In this document: positions 17,384 through 26,455 of the stretch, piece after piece
How positions within the stretch are numbered: position 1 is the first letter of the stretch
Layout of the letters: each line of letters starts with the position of its first letter
Source: Flavobacterium sp. UBA7663
Lineage (GTDB): Bacteria > Bacteroidota > Bacteroidia > Flavobacteriales > Flavobacteriaceae
Direction: 5' to 3'
Assembly (NCBI RefSeq): GCF_002483315.1
Contig: NZ_DLHR01000001.1
Coordinates: 4,615 to 68,614 of the forward strand
Length of the DNA: 64,000 nucleotides
The notes under the pieces: model-generated
The model's database searches: none
What the model was told of the DNA's origin: nothing
Seen by the model: only the letters and a program-made list of their open reading frames with translations
Translations under genes and position numbers: made by a program

Positions 17384-18496
17384 ATGAAAAAAATATTTTA
17401 CATAGCAACAATAACAACTCTTTTATTTTCATGCAAACAAGATGTCGCAGAAGAAAAAGTAGTTGATGACGGATTGATTACGGTAACTGAAGCCCAATTT
17501 CAATCGTCAAAAATGGAAATAGGTTCACCAATGGAACAAGATTTCGAAGTTACAGTAAAATCCTCTGGGAAAATTGATGTTCCACCACAATATAGAGCTA
17601 AAGTAACTACATTTTTAGGCGGTTATGTAAAAGCTACCAAATTATTAGTGGGTGATAAAGTTGCAAAAGGACAAGCTCTAATTACCTTAGAAAACACCGA
17701 TTATCTGGATTTACAAAAGGATTATGTAGAAGTTGCCGAACAAATTAACTATTTGAAATCCGAATTTGAACGTCAGAAAACATTGTACAATGAAAAAATC
17801 ACTTCACAAAAAAACTATCTAAAAGCAGAAAGTGATTACCGACAAGCAAAAGGAATGTATCAAGGCTTACGCGAAAAATTAGTGTTGTTAAACATCAATC
17901 CAGCTAATGTTGAGCGTGGAAAATTTACTTCACAAATTACAATTTCGGCACCCATTTCCGGAGATGTAACAGTGATGAATGCAAATGTTGGCATGTTTAT
18001 GTCACCTTCCGATGTAATTTTAGAAATTGTGGATACCAATTATTTACACCTGAATTTAAGCATTTTTGAAAAAGATATTTTACATGTAAAACAAGGTCAA
18101 AAAATCACTTTTAAAGTACCCGAAGCAAGTAAAGAACAATTCAGTTCTAACGTACAATTAGTCGGAAAATCGATAGAAAGTAAGGACAGAACTATTTCGG
18201 TTTTTGGTACACTATCACCAGAAATAAAAGGAAAATTGTTATCTGGAATGTTTGTAGAAGCTAACATAATTACAGATGCTAAAAAAGGATTTGGAGTTCC
18301 ATCTGATGCTATCATTACAGAAAATGACAAACATTATGTTTTGGTTTTAAACAGTAAAACAACTGAATATAAATTTAAAAAAGTTGCTGTTACGGTAGGT
18401 GAAAAATCAGAAAAATTCATTGAAATTATGCCTGATGATAATGTTAATACTGAAACAAAATTACTAACAAAAGGAGTATTCGAATTAACTAATTAA
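17384..18496 (+). CDS. RND efflux periplasmic adaptor (CusB/HlyD family)
   Basis: A 370-aa lipoprotein adaptor: signal with lipobox LLFSC (Cys17), an N-terminal beta-barrel strand, the split lipoyl domain (KVTTFLGGYVKATKLLVGDKVAKGQAL, then ISAPISGDVTVMNANVGMFM), an intervening coiled-coil hairpin (about 115-175), and C-terminal barrel and membrane-proximal domains. It links the inner-membrane RND protein to the TolC-like domain. It starts 7 nt after the fused pump gene and is clearly co-transcribed. The missing His-rich N-terminal extension gives no clue to metal choice. Confidence 0.93.
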   Translation: MKKIFYIATITTLLFSCKQDVAEEKVVDDGLITVTEAQFQSSKMEIGSPMEQDFEVTVKSSGKIDVPPQYRAKVTTFLGGYVKATKLLVGDKVAKGQALITLENTDYLDLQKDYVEVAEQINYLKSEFERQKTLYNEKITSQKNYLKAESDYRQAKGMYQGLREKLVLLNINPANVERGKFTSQITISAPISGDVTVMNANVGMFMSPSDVILEIVDTNYLHLNLSIFEKDILHVKQGQKITFKVPEASKEQFSSNVQLVGKSIESKDRTISVFGTLSPEIKGKLLSGMFVEANIITDAKKGFGVPSDAIITENDKHYVLVLNSKTTEYKFKKVAVTVGEKSEKFIEIMPDDNVNTETKLLTKGVFELTN

Positions 18497-18508
18497 AAAA
18501 TAGAAATT

Positions 18509-19009
18509 ATGAATGACGCACATTTACACATGGTTTTCAACCATTTTCCTATTATTGGATTATTCTTTGGAATAGGAATTTTAGCATTCGGAATCATCAA
18601 AAAACAAACAATTTTGATCAACACAGCTTATGTCATTTTTATATTTTGCATGATTATGGCAAAAGCAACTATGATGACAGGAGAAGGAGCAGAAGAAATT
18701 GTTGAAGAATTAGGTGTTTCACACGAAATCATTCATGAACATGAAGAAATTGCAGAAACCTTCATGAAAGTACTTTATGTTATAGGAATTCTTTCCATTT
18801 TAGGCCTAGTTGCCAATTTTAAAAAACATGCAAAAGCACCAATTGTTTCTTATGTTGTTTTAGTTTTAGCAATTGGTGCTGCAGTTTTGTCTAAGTCAGT
18901 AGGAACTTCAGGTGGCGAAATACGTCATACCGAAATCAGAGAAAATGCCAATATTAACAATGCTTCAACTGAAAGTAATGAAGAAGGATTGGATAATGAT
19001 GATCACTAA
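18509..19009 (+). CDS. His-rich membrane protein (DUF2231-like)
   Basis: A 166-aa protein with four membrane segments and histidines placed in likely loops: HLHMVFNHFP at the N-terminus, HEIIHEHEEI in the middle and an acidic NDDH tail. The NHFP start resembles DUF2231-like proteins, which are predicted haem or metal-binding membrane proteins. It lies 12 nt after the adaptor gene and is the last gene of the efflux operon, so an accessory metal-handling role is plausible. Not assigned with certainty. Confidence 0.7.
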   Translation: MNDAHLHMVFNHFPIIGLFFGIGILAFGIIKKQTILINTAYVIFIFCMIMAKATMMTGEGAEEIVEELGVSHEIIHEHEEIAETFMKVLYVIGILSILGLVANFKKHAKAPIVSYVVLVLAIGAAVLSKSVGTSGGEIRHTEIRENANINNASTESNEEGLDNDDH

Positions 19010-19034
19010 ACAAAATATAATTTTTTAAAAAGTT

Positions 19035-19066
19035 TTGTTTATTCGAAAATTAAGTCGTTACATTTG
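19035..19066 (+). promoter_or_regulatory. Histidine operon promoter
   Basis: TTG at 19035-19037 and TACATTTG at 19059-19066 (21-nt spacing, slightly long) match the Bacteroidota promoter pattern. Transcription would start about 19072, just before the His leader peptide ORF. Confidence 0.55.
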
Positions 19067-19088
19067 CATTGTTAAAATAACAGAAATT

Positions 19089-19142
19089 ATGTTTTTAAAT
19101 CAATTACATCATCATCATCATACCTCCGCTCAAGCGAAGTAG
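19089..19142 (+). CDS. hisL: Histidine operon leader peptide
   Basis: A 17-codon ORF reading MFLNQLHHHHHTSAQAK with five consecutive His codons (CAT CAT CAT CAT CAT), lying between the promoter and hisG. Ribosome stalling at these codons when charged His-tRNA is scarce would set the choice between the terminator at 19175-19206 and an alternative pairing. This is the classical amino-acid attenuation design, seen directly in the sequence. Confidence 0.9.
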   Translation: MFLNQLHHHHHTSAQAK

Positions 19143-19206
19143 TGATGCTATGTAATTATACCATATAAACTATTAACCCGTTTGAGTGCATCAAGCGGGT
19201 TTTTTG
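19127..19206 (+). promoter_or_regulatory. his attenuator (antiterminator and terminator)
   Basis: The terminator stem pairs 19175-19185 with 19191-19201 (11 bp, one G-U pair, 5-nt loop) and runs into six T residues. An alternative 10-bp pairing joins 19127-19136 (CGCTCAAGCG, at the end of the leader ORF) with 19179-19188 (CGTTTGAGTG), which would destroy the terminator. A third helix pairs the ATTACAT at the His-codon start with ATGTAAT near 19150, a likely pause hairpin. Transcription into hisG is therefore predicted to rise on His starvation. Confidence 0.85.
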
Positions 19207-19262
19207 TTGTTAAGCATTTTTTACAAATCCCTTGGTGTACTTTTTTAAAACAAAAATTAAAA

Positions 19263-20120
19263 ATGAACACATTAAAAATTGCTATTCAAAAATCAGGTCG
19301 CCTTCACGATGAAAGTATTCAAATCTTAAAAGATTGTGGAATTTCTGTATATAATGGAAACGATCAACTCAAAGTTACTGCTTCCAATTTTCCATTAGAA
19401 GTCTATTATTTACGAAATTCTGATATTCCTCAATATTTGATTGATGGCGTTGTTGATATTGCCATTGTTGGTGATAACTTATTGGTAGAAAAAGGGCAAA
19501 ACATTCAAATTGCAGAGAAATTAGGTTTTTCCAAATGTAAAGTTTCGGTAGCGGTTCCAAAGAATTTCAACTACAATTCTATTCAAGATTTAAACGGATT
19601 ACGTGTTGCCACTTCATATCCAAAAACGGTTGTGGATTACTTTTCTTCGAAAGGAATTTCTGTAGACATTCACCAAATCTCAGGTTCGGTTGAAATTGCC
19701 CCAAACATCGGACTTTCAGATGCGATTGTAGATATCGTTTCTAGTGGAAGTACTTTGTTTAAAAACGGTTTAAAAGAAGTGGAAGTGATCTTAAAAAGTG
19801 AAGCCGTTTTAGCGGTTTCACCTCAAATTTCTAATGAAGCAACGCAACTATTAGCCAAGTTACAATTCCGAATTCAATCCGTTCTACGTTCTAGAAAATC
19901 AAAATATATTTTAATGAATGTTCCCAATGAAAAAATCGTTGATATCAGCAAAATTCTTCCTGTTTTAAAAAGCCCAACCGTTATGCCATTAGCCGAAGAG
20001 GGATGGAGTAGTGTGCATTCTGTAATTGACGAAGATAAATTTTGGGAAGTCATTGACCAACTTAGAGAAGCTGGAGCTGAAGGTATTTTGGTTTGCCCAA
20101 TTGAGAAAATGGTCCTTTAA
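19263..20120 (+). CDS. hisG: ATP phosphoribosyltransferase, long form
   Basis: A 285-aa enzyme for the first step of histidine synthesis (ATP + PRPP). Start at ATG 19263; an in-frame upstream ATG at 19182 would fall inside the attenuator and is rejected. The N-terminal IAIQKSGRLHDES and the phosphate-binding DIVSSGSTLFKNGL motif are present. The C-terminal residues from about 205 (VMPLAEEGWSSVHSVI) form the ACT-like domain of the long HisG type, which is feedback-inhibited by histidine. First gene of the his operon. Confidence 0.96.
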   Translation: MNTLKIAIQKSGRLHDESIQILKDCGISVYNGNDQLKVTASNFPLEVYYLRNSDIPQYLIDGVVDIAIVGDNLLVEKGQNIQIAEKLGFSKCKVSVAVPKNFNYNSIQDLNGLRVATSYPKTVVDYFSSKGISVDIHQISGSVEIAPNIGLSDAIVDIVSSGSTLFKNGLKEVEVILKSEAVLAVSPQISNEATQLLAKLQFRIQSVLRSRKSKYILMNVPNEKIVDISKILPVLKSPTVMPLAEEGWSSVHSVIDEDKFWEVIDQLREAGAEGILVCPIEKMVL

Positions 20121-20155
20121 AAGAAAAAAGAGAATAGAATTAAGAATATAGACTT

Positions 20156-21430
20156 ATGAAAAAAATATATAACCCACAACCCGAAACTTGGTCAGAAATT
20201 TGCAAAAGACCAACCCAAACGTTCTCTGATGTAGAAGAAACGGTTAAGCAAATCTTTAAAGAAGTACAACAAAAAGGCGACAAAGCCATAGCAAAATATG
20301 CATCTTTCTTTGATGGCGTGACTTTGGAGAACATTCAAGTGACTTCAGAAGAAATTGAAACCGCAAAAAATGAAGTTTCTGATCAACTAAAAGAAGCAAT
20401 TCAATTAGCCAAATCAAACATTGAACAATTTCATTCAGCCCAAAAAACGGATAAAATAGTTGTTGAAACTACCATCGGAGTTACCTGTTGGCAAGAAAAA
20501 AGACCGATTCAAAAAGTTGGTTTATACATTCCAGGCGGAACAGCTCCGTTATTTTCAACGGTTTTAATGTTGGCCGTTCCAGCTAAATTAGCAGGTTGTC
20601 AAGAAATTGTTTTGTGTTCGCCATCGGATAAAAATGGAAAAATAAATTCTGCAATTCTATATGCTGCTGATTTGTGTGGTGTAACTAAAATCTATAAAGT
20701 AGGTGGAATTCAAGCTATTGCTGGTATGACTTTTGGAACAGAAACGATTCCGCAAGTATATAAAATCTTCGGACCTGGTAATCAATTTGTAACAATTGCG
20801 AAACAATTTGCTTCTCAAAACGGTGTGGCTATTGATATGCCTGCAGGTCCAAGTGAATTACTAGTATATGCAGATGAAACCGCAATTCCAAGTTTCATAG
20901 CTTCTGATTTGCTAAGTCAAGCCGAACACGGAAAAGATAGCCAAGTGATTTTGGTTACTACGAATAAAAACATTTTAAACGATGTAGAAGAAGAAGTGTA
21001 CAAACAATTAAAAGAACTGCCAAGACAAGAAATCGCTCAAGTAGCAATTAATAATTCCAAATTAATCTTCGTTGAAACCGAAAAAACTGCTTTATCGTTT
21101 ATTAATGAGTACGGCCCAGAGCATTTTATTGTATGTTCTAAGAATGAAGATTATTTCGTTGACGGCATTCAAAACGCAGGTTCGATTTTCATTGGAAACT
21201 ATACTCCAGAAAGCGCTGGTGATTATGCTTCTGGAACTAACCATACGCTGCCAACAAATGGTTATTCCAAAAGTTATAGTGGTGTAAATTTAGATAGTTT
21301 CTTAAAAGCGATGACCTTTCAAAAAATATCAAATGAAGGTATTCAAAACATCGGAAAAGCAATTGAAACAATGGCGGAAGCCGAAGGTTTACAAGCACAC
21401 AAAAATGCAGTTACATTAAGATTAAAATAA
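20156..21430 (+). CDS. hisD: Histidinol dehydrogenase
   Basis: A 424-aa NAD-dependent, zinc-binding enzyme catalysing the last two oxidations from histidinol to histidine. Hallmarks are the YIPGGTAPLFSTVLM segment, VGGIQAIAGMTFGTETIPQV, IDMPAGPSELLV, QAEHGKDS and the catalytic ExH motif in NEYGPEHF. The length is typical. It starts 35 nt after hisG and is followed by hisC after 5 nt. Confidence 0.97.
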   Translation: MKKIYNPQPETWSEICKRPTQTFSDVEETVKQIFKEVQQKGDKAIAKYASFFDGVTLENIQVTSEEIETAKNEVSDQLKEAIQLAKSNIEQFHSAQKTDKIVVETTIGVTCWQEKRPIQKVGLYIPGGTAPLFSTVLMLAVPAKLAGCQEIVLCSPSDKNGKINSAILYAADLCGVTKIYKVGGIQAIAGMTFGTETIPQVYKIFGPGNQFVTIAKQFASQNGVAIDMPAGPSELLVYADETAIPSFIASDLLSQAEHGKDSQVILVTTNKNILNDVEEEVYKQLKELPRQEIAQVAINNSKLIFVETEKTALSFINEYGPEHFIVCSKNEDYFVDGIQNAGSIFIGNYTPESAGDYASGTNHTLPTNGYSKSYSGVNLDSFLKAMTFQKISNEGIQNIGKAIETMAEAEGLQAHKNAVTLRLK

Positions 21431-21435
21431 GAGCT

Positions 21436-22476
21436 ATGAATTTAGAAAACCTAGTCCGAGAAAACGTAAAAAAACTGAGTCCCTATTCCTCAGCGCGCGA
21501 CGAATTTGAACAGTTTACCAAACCAATGATTTATTTAGACGCTAATGAAAATCCATTTTCAAACGGAATAAATCGTTATCCTGATCCACAACAAAAAGAC
21601 TTGAAAGCTGCAATTGCTGATAAAAAAGATATTTATGTGGAAAATATTTTATTAGGAAATGGTAGTGATGAAGTGTTAGATTTGATTTTCAGAGCGTTTT
21701 GTGAACCAAATCAAGATAACATCATCACATTGCCGCCAACGTATGGAATGTATGGTGTTTTAGCCAATATCAATGCAATTGAAAACCGTGAAGTGTTGCT
21801 AAATGAAGAATTTCAGCCGAATGTTGATGCTATTTTGAATACTGTGGATAAGAATACAAAAATCATTTTTTTGTGTTCGCCCAATAATCCAACTGGAAAT
21901 TCATTTGCTGACGAAACTATCATCAAAATTTTGAATAATTTCAAGGGTTTAGTTGTTCTAGATGAAGCATATATTGATTTTTCTGCTAACAAAAGTTGGT
22001 TGGATGAATTGAAAGATTTTCCAAATTTAATCATTACTCAAACCTTATCAAAAGCTTATGCTATGGCAGGTTTACGAATTGGAATTTTGTACGCTTCAAA
22101 GCCTATTATTGCAGTACTAAACAAAATAAAGCCACCATATAATGTAAATATTCTTTCACAAGAAACTGCTGAAAAAAAATTATTGCAAAGCACGCTGAAA
22201 GCACAAGTAAGAAAAATTTTGGTAGAAAAAGAAAAACTCATAGTTGCTTTAAAATCAACTAAATTTATAGAAAAAATATTTCCTTCCGATGCTAATTTTA
22301 TTTTGATTAAAGTAGATGATGCAAATTATCGCTATCAACAATTTTTAGATAATGGAGTAGTGGTTCGCAACAGAAGTAATCAACCTTTATGTGAAAATTG
22401 TTTGCGTATTACGATTGGAAATAAAGAAGAAAACGAACGAGTAATTGAACTATTAAAATCTTTCAACAATGCCTAA
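21436..22476 (+). CDS. hisC: Histidinol-phosphate aminotransferase
   Basis: A 346-aa class I/II PLP-dependent aminotransferase converting imidazole-acetol phosphate and glutamate to histidinol phosphate. YLDANENPF near the N-terminus, SPNNPTGN, LDEAYIDF and the PLP-lysine motif TLSKAYAMAGLRIG identify HisC. Its end overlaps the start of hisB by 8 nt, indicating translational coupling. Confidence 0.97.
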   Translation: MNLENLVRENVKKLSPYSSARDEFEQFTKPMIYLDANENPFSNGINRYPDPQQKDLKAAIADKKDIYVENILLGNGSDEVLDLIFRAFCEPNQDNIITLPPTYGMYGVLANINAIENREVLLNEEFQPNVDAILNTVDKNTKIIFLCSPNNPTGNSFADETIIKILNNFKGLVVLDEAYIDFSANKSWLDELKDFPNLIITQTLSKAYAMAGLRIGILYASKPIIAVLNKIKPPYNVNILSQETAEKKLLQSTLKAQVRKILVEKEKLIVALKSTKFIEKIFPSDANFILIKVDDANYRYQQFLDNGVVVRNRSNQPLCENCLRITIGNKEENERVIELLKSFNNA

Positions 22477-23605
22477 AAAAGTATTATTCATCGACCGCGA
22501 TGGAACAATTATAAAAGAAACTATCGACGAACAAATTGATGGTTTTGATAAAATGATTTTTTACCCAAAATGCCTTTCCTTCTTGAGTAAAATTGCCAAT
22601 GAATTAGATTATGAATTGGTGATGATTACTAATCAAGATGGTTTAGGGACTGAAAAATTTCCCGAAGAAACGTTTTGGCCAGTTCACAATTTTATCATGA
22701 AAACCTTTGAAAATGAAGGTGTCATTTTTGAAAAAGTTTTTATAGATAAATCATTTCCAAGTGAAAATAAAAATACCAGAAAACCGGGAACAGGTTTGTT
22801 AACTTCTTATTTTTCTAATGAATATGATTTACAAAATTCATTTGTAATTGGCGATCGACTTACCGATGTGGAATTGGCTAAAAATTTAGGTTCAAAAGCT
22901 ATTTTTATAAACGATGAAACCCATTTAGGGACCACTGAAATATCTGTCAAACAAGAAGAATTACAATCAATAATTGCTCTGGAAACAAACGATTGGCAAC
23001 AGATTTATGAGTTTTTGAAACTAAAAAACAGAACCGCTTCCATTTCCCGAAAAACCAATGAAACAGCTATTGACATCACTTTAAATTTAGACGGAACTGG
23101 AAAAAGTAACATCAATACCGGAATTTCTTTTTTCGATCACATGTTAGATCAAATTGCGCGTCACGGACAAATGGATTTAGATATCCAAGTCAAAGGCGAT
23201 TTAGAAGTCGATGAGCACCACACAATAGAAGACACTGCGATTGCTTTAGGAGAAGTTTTTGCAAAAGCGTTAGGCAACAAACTAGGCATCGAACGTTACG
23301 GATTTTGTTTACCAATGGATGATTGTTTGGCTCAAGTAACAATCGATTTTGGTGGAAGAAACTGGTTAGTTTGGGAAGCTGAATTCAAACGTGAAATGAT
23401 TGGTCAAATGCCTACTGAAATGTTTTTTCACTTCTTCAAATCATTCACAGATGGTGCCAAAGCTAATCTTAATATCAAAGCAGAAGGCACAAATGAACAC
23501 CATAAAATCGAAGCCATTTTCAAAGCTTTCGCCAAAGCCATAAAAGCTGCTGTAAAACGTGATGCAGAAAAAATGATTTTACCAAGTACAAAAGGAATGT
23601 TGTAA
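22469..23605 (+). CDS. hisB: Bifunctional histidinol-phosphatase / IGP dehydratase
   Basis: A 378-aa two-domain enzyme. Residues 1-165 are a HAD-type histidinol-phosphate phosphatase (FIDRDGTII, TNQDGLG, VIGDRLTDVELA). Residues about 185-378 are imidazoleglycerol-phosphate dehydratase with two metal-binding histidine motifs (DEHHTIEDTAIALGE and NEHHKIEAIFKAFAKA). The fused form occurs in enterobacteria and Bacteroidota. It overlaps hisC by 8 nt and hisH by 1 nt. Confidence 0.97.
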   Translation: MPKKVLFIDRDGTIIKETIDEQIDGFDKMIFYPKCLSFLSKIANELDYELVMITNQDGLGTEKFPEETFWPVHNFIMKTFENEGVIFEKVFIDKSFPSENKNTRKPGTGLLTSYFSNEYDLQNSFVIGDRLTDVELAKNLGSKAIFINDETHLGTTEISVKQEELQSIIALETNDWQQIYEFLKLKNRTASISRKTNETAIDITLNLDGTGKSNINTGISFFDHMLDQIARHGQMDLDIQVKGDLEVDEHHTIEDTAIALGEVFAKALGNKLGIERYGFCLPMDDCLAQVTIDFGGRNWLVWEAEFKREMIGQMPTEMFFHFFKSFTDGAKANLNIKAEGTNEHHKIEAIFKAFAKAIKAAVKRDAEKMILPSTKGML

Positions 23606-24186
23606 TGAAAATAGCTATAATTGATTACGGTGCCGGAAATGTGCAAAGTGTTTTATTCGCTTTGGAACGACTTGGTTTTGAAGGAACTGTCACCAACGAT
23701 TGGAACACTATAAAATCCGCTGAAAAAGTTGTTTTTCCTGGTGTAGGTGAGGCGAGTAGTGCAATGAAAATGTTGCAAGAAAGTGGTTTAGATGTTTTGA
23801 TTCCAACCTTAAAACAACCGGTTTTAGGAATTTGTTTGGGCATGCAATTGATGTGTAAACATTCGGAAGAAGGTAACACGAATGGATTAGGAATTTTTAA
23901 TGTCAATGTTGTCAAATTTTCAAACGAGGTTAAAGTGCCTCAAATGGGTTGGAATACGATTTACAATCTGCAATCGCCATTGTTTGAAGGAATTAAAGAA
24001 AACGAATTCATGTATTTGGTGCACAGTTTTTATGCACCACTGTCTGAAAACACTATTGCTACAACAAATTACCAACAAGAATATAGCACAGCATTACAAC
24101 GTGATAATTTCTTTGGAGCACAATTCCACCCAGAGAAAAGCGGAACATTCGGAGCACAAATTTTGAAAAACTTTTTAAACCTTTAA
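23605..24186 (+). CDS. hisH: Imidazole glycerol phosphate synthase, glutaminase subunit
   Basis: A 193-aa class I glutamine amidotransferase that supplies ammonia to HisF. It has the oxyanion strand FPGVGEASSAM, the nucleophile motif GICLGMQLM, and the catalytic His-Glu in QFHPEKS. The ATG overlaps the hisB stop by one base (TAATG). A 90-nt spacer with an inverted repeat separates it from hisA. Confidence 0.97.
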   Translation: MKIAIIDYGAGNVQSVLFALERLGFEGTVTNDWNTIKSAEKVVFPGVGEASSAMKMLQESGLDVLIPTLKQPVLGICLGMQLMCKHSEEGNTNGLGIFNVNVVKFSNEVKVPQMGWNTIYNLQSPLFEGIKENEFMYLVHSFYAPLSENTIATTNYQQEYSTALQRDNFFGAQFHPEKSGTFGAQILKNFLNL

Positions 24187-24197
24187 TTTTAAAAATA

Positions 24198-24262
24198 GGA
24201 ACACAGATTTAAGAAATAAGAAAAATTTTAATAATTTCTTCAATTTTAACTATCTGTGTTCC
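24198..24262. repeat. Palindromic spacer repeat between hisH and hisA
   Basis: An 11-bp perfect inverted repeat (GGAACACAGAT, 24198-24208; ATCTGTGTTCC, 24252-24262) around a 43-nt AT-rich loop. It sits inside the his operon where no regulator site is needed. It resembles other palindromic spacer repeats in this window (25787, 27365, 43500). No U-run follows, so it is not a simple terminator. Confidence 0.6.
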
Positions 24263-24275
24263 AAAAAAATGTAAA

Positions 24276-24998
24276 ATGAGAATAATCCCAGCCATAGACA
24301 TCATCGACGGAAAATGTGTCCGACTTTCCAAAGGAGATTACGATACGAAGAAAATATACAATGAAAACCCATTAGAAGTAGCCAAATCATTTGAAGCACA
24401 TGGAATTCAGTATTTGCATTTAGTCGATTTAGATGGAGCAAAATCAAGCCAAATTGTGAATTATAAAGTATTGGAACAAATTGCTTCCAAAACGAGTTTA
24501 AAAATCGACTTTGGTGGTGGTTTGAAATCAGATGCGGATTTGAAAATTGCTTTTGAAAGTGGTACCAATCAAATCACAGGAGGAAGTATTGCCATCAAAA
24601 AACCAGAAGTTTTTAAGAGTTGGATTCAGCGATACGGGGCAGATAAAATCATTTTAGGAGCCGATGCAATGAATGAAAAAGTGGCTATTTCAGGGTGGTT
24701 AGAAGAATCAAAAGAAGAAGTTATTCCTTTTATTCAAGGTTATCAAAAGGAAGGAATCCAATATGTAATTTGTACTGATATATCTAAAGACGGTATGTTA
24801 GAAGGCCCAAGTTTTGAATTGTATCAAAGAATTTTAGAACAAACCCAAGGTTTAAAACTAATCGCTTCTGGAGGTATTTCCTCTTTCGATGAATTACCAA
24901 AATTAGCTGAATTAGGATGTGAAGGAACTATTATTGGAAAAGCCATTTATGAAGGTAGAATTACTTTGAAGCAATTGGAAAACTACATTTTGTCTTAA
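24276..24998 (+). CDS. hisA: ProFAR isomerase
   Basis: A 240-aa (beta/alpha)8-barrel isomerase of the histidine pathway. It opens with IIPAIDIIDGKCVRLSKGDYD (catalytic Asp8 region) and contains FGGGLKSD, TGGSIAIK, TDISKDGMLEGPS and ASGGISSFDEL phosphate-binding segments. The length is normal. The spacer upstream contains a palindrome, but no independent promoter is obvious. Confidence 0.97.
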   Translation: MRIIPAIDIIDGKCVRLSKGDYDTKKIYNENPLEVAKSFEAHGIQYLHLVDLDGAKSSQIVNYKVLEQIASKTSLKIDFGGGLKSDADLKIAFESGTNQITGGSIAIKKPEVFKSWIQRYGADKIILGADAMNEKVAISGWLEESKEEVIPFIQGYQKEGIQYVICTDISKDGMLEGPSFELYQRILEQTQGLKLIASGGISSFDELPKLAELGCEGTIIGKAIYEGRITLKQLENYILS

Positions 24999-25026
24999 TA
25001 CTTAATACTCAAATCTTAATACTACA

Positions 25027-25782
25027 ATGCTTACAAAAAGAATTATTCCCTGCTTAGATATCAAAAACGGAAGGACCGTGAAAGGTGTTAATTTTGTGGA
25101 TTTAAAAGATGCTGGTGATCCAGTAGAACTGGCAAAAAAATACGCTGAAACCGGTGCAGACGAACTAGTTTTCCTTGATATTTCAGCCACAGAAGAACGT
25201 CGCGCGACATTAATCGACTTGGTTCGAAAAGTTGCTGCTGCGATAAATATTCCGTTTACTGTTGGTGGTGGGATTTCATCTGTTGCTGATGTTGATGTTT
25301 TGCTTCGCAATGGTGCGGATAAAATTTCGATTAACTCTTCAGCCTTTAAAAATCCTGATTTGATAAACGAAATTGCTGCAAAATATGGAAGTCAGTGTAT
25401 AGTAGTTGCCATTGATGCCAAACAAATCGATGGTGATTGGATAGTTCATTTAGTTGGTGGAAAAGTTCCAACGGAATTAAATTTATTCAATTGGGCAAAA
25501 GAAGTGGAACAACGTGGTGCTGGAGAAATTCTATTCACTTCTATGAGTAATGACGGAACCAAAAACGGATTTGCCAATGAAGCCTTAGCCCAATTATCCG
25601 AAATCGTAAACATTCCAATCATCGCTTCTGGTGGCGCTGGAACTATGGAACACTTTGCTGATACATTTATCAATGGAAAAGCTGATGCCGCTTTAGCAGC
25701 TAGTGTTTTTCACTACCAAGAAATCGAAATTCCAGAATTAAAACAGTTTTTAAAGAATCAAAATATTGCAATTAGATTGTAA
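25027..25782 (+). CDS. hisF: Imidazole glycerol phosphate synthase, cyclase subunit
   Basis: A 251-aa (beta/alpha)8 barrel that uses ammonia from HisH to form imidazole glycerol phosphate and AICAR. Its opening segment IIPCLDIKNGRTVKGVNF carries the catalytic Asp11, and TSMSNDGTKNGF the second catalytic Asp; VGGGISS and ASGGAGTMEHF bind phosphate. It follows hisA after 28 nt. Confidence 0.97.
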   Translation: MLTKRIIPCLDIKNGRTVKGVNFVDLKDAGDPVELAKKYAETGADELVFLDISATEERRATLIDLVRKVAAAINIPFTVGGGISSVADVDVLLRNGADKISINSSAFKNPDLINEIAAKYGSQCIVVAIDAKQIDGDWIVHLVGGKVPTELNLFNWAKEVEQRGAGEILFTSMSNDGTKNGFANEALAQLSEIVNIPIIASGGAGTMEHFADTFINGKADAALAASVFHYQEIEIPELKQFLKNQNIAIRL

Positions 25783-25786
25783 AATT

Positions 25787-25836
25787 AAACACATAGACAC
25801 ATAGAAATATTTAAAAAACTATGTGACTATGTGTTT
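25787..25836. repeat. Palindromic spacer repeat between hisF and hisI
   Basis: An 18-bp inverted repeat with one mismatch (25787-25804, starting AAACACATAGACACATAG; 25819-25836) and a 14-nt loop. The same core occurs at 27365-27413 and in part at 43500. It is a spacer element in the his operon, probably a dispersed REP-like repeat, not a specific regulator. Confidence 0.7.
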
Positions 25837-25850
25837 CAAAATCAATAACC

Positions 25851-26450
25851 ATGAAAGTAAACTTCAACAAAACCCCAGATAACCTTATCCCAGCCATCAT
25901 TCAAGACAGCGAAACCAAAAATGTTTTAATGTTAGGCTATATGAATCAAGTAGCTCTTGACCAAACATTGGCAACTAATAAAGTAACTTTTTTCAGTCGT
26001 ACGAAAAACCGATTATGGACAAAAGGCGAGGAGAGTGGTAACTTCTTAGAATTAATTTCTATTAAAGAAGATTGTGATAACGATACACTTTTAGTGAAAG
26101 TAAAACCAGCAGGCCCAACTTGTCATACAGGTTTAGATACATGTTGGCAAGAATCTAATAATCAGGAATTTGGGTATTTATCAAAATTAGAAAATACTAT
26201 TGCAAAACGTAAAGAAAATGCTGATGCGGAAAAGAGTTATGTTGCCTCATTATTTGCAAAAGGCATTAACAAAATTGCTCAAAAAGTAGGTGAAGAAGCC
26301 GTTGAAGTAGTTATTGAAGCCAAAGACAACAACGACGATTTGTTCTTATCCGAAAGTGCCGATTTATTGTTTCACTACTTAATTTTATTGCAAGCGAAAG
26401 GTTTTCAGTTGCAAGATGTAGTGGAAGTTTTGAAAGGAAGAGAGAAGTAA
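25851..26450 (+). CDS. hisIE: Phosphoribosyl-AMP cyclohydrolase / phosphoribosyl-ATP pyrophosphatase
   Basis: A 199-aa fusion catalysing steps 2 and 3 of histidine synthesis. Residues 1-110 are HisI (MLGYMNQVALDQT, TFFSRTKNRLWTKGEESGN, zinc/Mg site CDNDTLLVKV and CHTGLDTCW). Residues from about 120 are HisE (KVGEEAVEVVIEAK, SESADLLFHYLILL). Last gene of the operon, which then contains every histidine-specific step. Confidence 0.97.
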   Translation: MKVNFNKTPDNLIPAIIQDSETKNVLMLGYMNQVALDQTLATNKVTFFSRTKNRLWTKGEESGNFLELISIKEDCDNDTLLVKVKPAGPTCHTGLDTCWQESNNQEFGYLSKLENTIAKRKENADAEKSYVASLFAKGINKIAQKVGEEAVEVVIEAKDNNDDLFLSESADLLFHYLILLQAKGFQLQDVVEVLKGREK

Positions 26451-26455
26451 GGTTC

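Noticed and set aside
19182..19262. Longer hisG start giving an N-terminal extension.
   Set aside because: The extension lies over the attenuator terminator and has no resemblance to HisG; ATG 19263 gives the normal start.
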